DNA of 64,000 nucleotides, from positions 1 to 64,000 of the forward strand of contig JAICWE010000011.1 in assembly GCA_025934955.1 (NCBI GenBank), given 5' to 3'. The position numbers and the translations under genes were made by a program. Of the stretch, positions 58,489 to 64,000 are shown piece after piece. The number at the start of each line of letters is the position of its first letter. Within the stretch, counting starts at the first letter, position 1. Source of the stretch: Gemmatimonadales bacterium. Its GTDB lineage: Bacteria > Gemmatimonadota > Gemmatimonadetes > Gemmatimonadales > GWC2-71-9. The notes beneath the pieces were generated by a model. The model searched no databases and had not been told where the DNA came from. It worked only from the letters and a program-made list of their open reading frames with translations.

Positions 58489-58973
58489 ACAGGACCGAAC
58501 GCCAGGAGACGGTGGAGTCGCTGGCCGCGCAGTTCAAGGCGGCGCCCAACGTCTACGTGACCGACTTCAGCGGCCTCAACGTGCTGCGGATGACCGAGCT
58601 GCGGCGCCGGCTGCGCGCCGCCGGCGTCCGGTACGTGGTGGTGAAGAACACGCTGGCCCAGCGGGCGCTGGCGGCCAACGGTATTACCGCGCTCGACGAT
58701 CATCTGGTCGGCAACACCGGCCTGGTGCTCGCGAGCGACGCGCTCGCGGCCGCCAAGGTGATCGGTGAGTTCGCCCGGGAGTTCGAGAAGCCGACGGTCA
58801 AGATCGGGCTCGTGGACGGCAAGACGATCCCGCCGGAGCAGGTGAAGCGGCTGGGCGAGATCCCGTCGCGCGACGTTCTGCTGAGCCAGATGGCCGGCAT
58901 GCTGAACAACATGATGTACACCTTCGTGGCGTCCCTCGAGGCGCTTCGTGAACAGCGGTCTTCCGCTGCTTAA
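58485..58973 (+). CDS. rplJ: 50S ribosomal protein L10
   Basis: 162 residues from the ATG at 58485. [55 protein letters not shown] is typical. The C-terminal helix binds L7/L12 dimers. Translationally coupled to rplA by a 4-base overlap. Confidence 0.96.
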   Translation: MNRTERQETVESLAAQFKAAPNVYVTDFSGLNVLRMTELRRRLRAAGVRYVVVKNTLAQRALAANGITALDDHLVGNTGLVLASDALAAAKVIGEFAREFEKPTVKIGLVDGKTIPPEQVKRLGEIPSRDVLLSQMAGMLNNMMYTFVASLEALREQRSSAA

Positions 58974-58992
58974 CCGTTAGGGAGAGAGTCCA

Positions 58993-59376
58993 ATGCCTGC
59001 TACGCTGAGCAACGAGGAGATCCTCGAGGCGATCGGAAACAAGACCGTGCTCGAGCTCGCCGAGCTCATCGACTCGTTCAAGTCGAAGTTCAACGTCACC
59101 GTCGCGGCCGCCCCGGTGGGCGGTGGTGCGGGTGGCGCCGCGGCGGCGCCCGCGGTCGAGGAGCAGACCGAGTTCTCGGTCATCCTCAAGGAGGGCGGCG
59201 CCAAGAAGATCCAGGTCATCAAGGTGGTCCGCGAGATCACCAGCCTGGGCCTCAAGGAAGCCAAGGATGCCGTGGACAACACGCCGAGTACCCTGAAGGA
59301 AGGCGTGTCCAAGGCGGAGGCGGAGGAAATCAAGAAGAAGCTCGAGGATCAGGGCGCGGTCGTCGAGCTGAAGTAG
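58993..59376 (+). CDS. rplL: 50S ribosomal protein L7/L12
   Basis: 127 residues. N-terminal dimerisation helices ([31 protein letters not shown]), an Ala/Gly/Pro hinge ([23 protein letters not shown]), and the C-terminal domain [30 protein letters not shown]. Recruits translation GTPases. Nineteen bases after rplJ with GGGAGAG as ribosome site. Confidence 0.97.
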   Translation: MPATLSNEEILEAIGNKTVLELAELIDSFKSKFNVTVAAAPVGGGAGGAAAAPAVEEQTEFSVILKEGGAKKIQVIKVVREITSLGLKEAKDAVDNTPSTLKEGVSKAEAEEIKKKLEDQGAVVELK

Positions 59377-59501
59377 GACGAAGTCCTGTCCCGAACCGGG
59401 CGGCGTCCCCGCCGTCCGGCGACGGATCTGGCCTTCAACCTATTTCAGCGAGACGCATGCGAGCTCGTCGCTTTTCTACCTTCGGAAGTTTGCCGAGCCC
59501 C

Positions 59502-59535
59502 GCGCGGTACCCCGCCTCCGGCGGGGGTTCCGCGC
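59502..59535 (+). promoter_or_regulatory. long hairpin in the rplL-rpoB gap, possible attenuator
   Basis: GCGCGG-t-ACCCCGCC / GGCGGGGGT-t-CCGCGC around a TCC loop: about 14 base pairs with small bulges. It lies in the 217-base gap between rplL and rpoB, where E. coli has a partial terminator. No long T run follows (CTGTGGGGCCCTTTG), so partial rather than complete termination would be expected. The gap holds no gene. Confidence 0.5.
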
Positions 59536-59593
59536 TGTGGGGCCCTTTGTGCTGCATGAGAGTGACTCCGCCAGCGAGTCCGAGAGTGAGTGA

Positions 59594-64000
<4,407 letters not shown>

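Overview
The window is GC-rich (I estimate about 70 percent GC), gene-dense chromosomal DNA from a Gram-negative bacterium. Gene content fits Gemmatimonadota best: a serine/threonine kinase fused to FlgO-like and TPR regions, a DUF4097 protein, a sulfocyanin-type copper protein, Gram-negative envelope proteins and a system I cytochrome c maturation set with CxCGC-type CcmH. This assignment is inference; no 16S rRNA gene is present. I see no prophage, insertion sequence or CRISPR array. Almost every base lies in a gene or a short intergenic region, and no gene-free stretch exceeds about 300 bases.

Layout. 1-4.7 kb: end of sbcD, sbcC, a tandem GNAT protein and a small membrane protein. 4.7-8.6 kb (minus strand): kinase/TPR protein, periplasmic msrA and a small membrane protein. 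8.57-8.81 kb: a promoter, a structured RNA that I identify as 6S RNA, and its terminator. 8.9-13 kb: a pterin cluster (PTPS, folE, SDR), a secreted M23 peptidase, a Trm112-like protein and a 30-residue membrane peptide. 13-16 kb (minus): acyl-CoA synthetase, Ig-like lipoprotein and TPR protein in overlapping reading frames. 16-22.4 kb: phosphoribosyltransferase, DUF4097 protein, V4R sensor, ligA, GAF protein, YtxH protein (under a promoter overlapped by a long palindrome) and a TPR protein. 22.4-28.5 kb: pyrimidine phosphorylase, gyrB-dciA-recF-lipoprotein (minus) and enoyl-CoA hydratase. 28.6-35.2 kb: mtnA-glpK-ccmE-ccmF-ccmH-ccmI-like, mostly with overlapping stop/start codons. 35-41.8 kb (minus): outer-membrane-like protein, lipoprotein, ABC exporter pair, transglutaminase-like and macro-like proteins. 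41.8-47.9 kb: uvrA, sulfocyanin and a DPP4-type peptidase.

47.9-54.2 kb is the most unusual region. Five consecutive small membrane proteins each end in the same coiled-coil motif (ELEERVDFAERLL-like). They are followed by a YbjN-like protein, PspA/IM30, an AI-2E family permease, a DUF1611 protein and an MscS channel. I read this as an expanded phage-shock/envelope-stress island with a PspB-like paralogue array.

54.2-64 kb: cysS, then a strong promoter and four tRNA genes (Thr-UGU, Tyr-GUA, Gly-UCC, Thr-GGU), followed by rpmG-secE-nusG-rplK-rplA-rplJ-rplL-rpoB. This is the classical order but without tuf. RpoB carries an insertion of about 148 residues near its C-terminus and Asn at the position of E. 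coli His526. The window ends inside rpoB.
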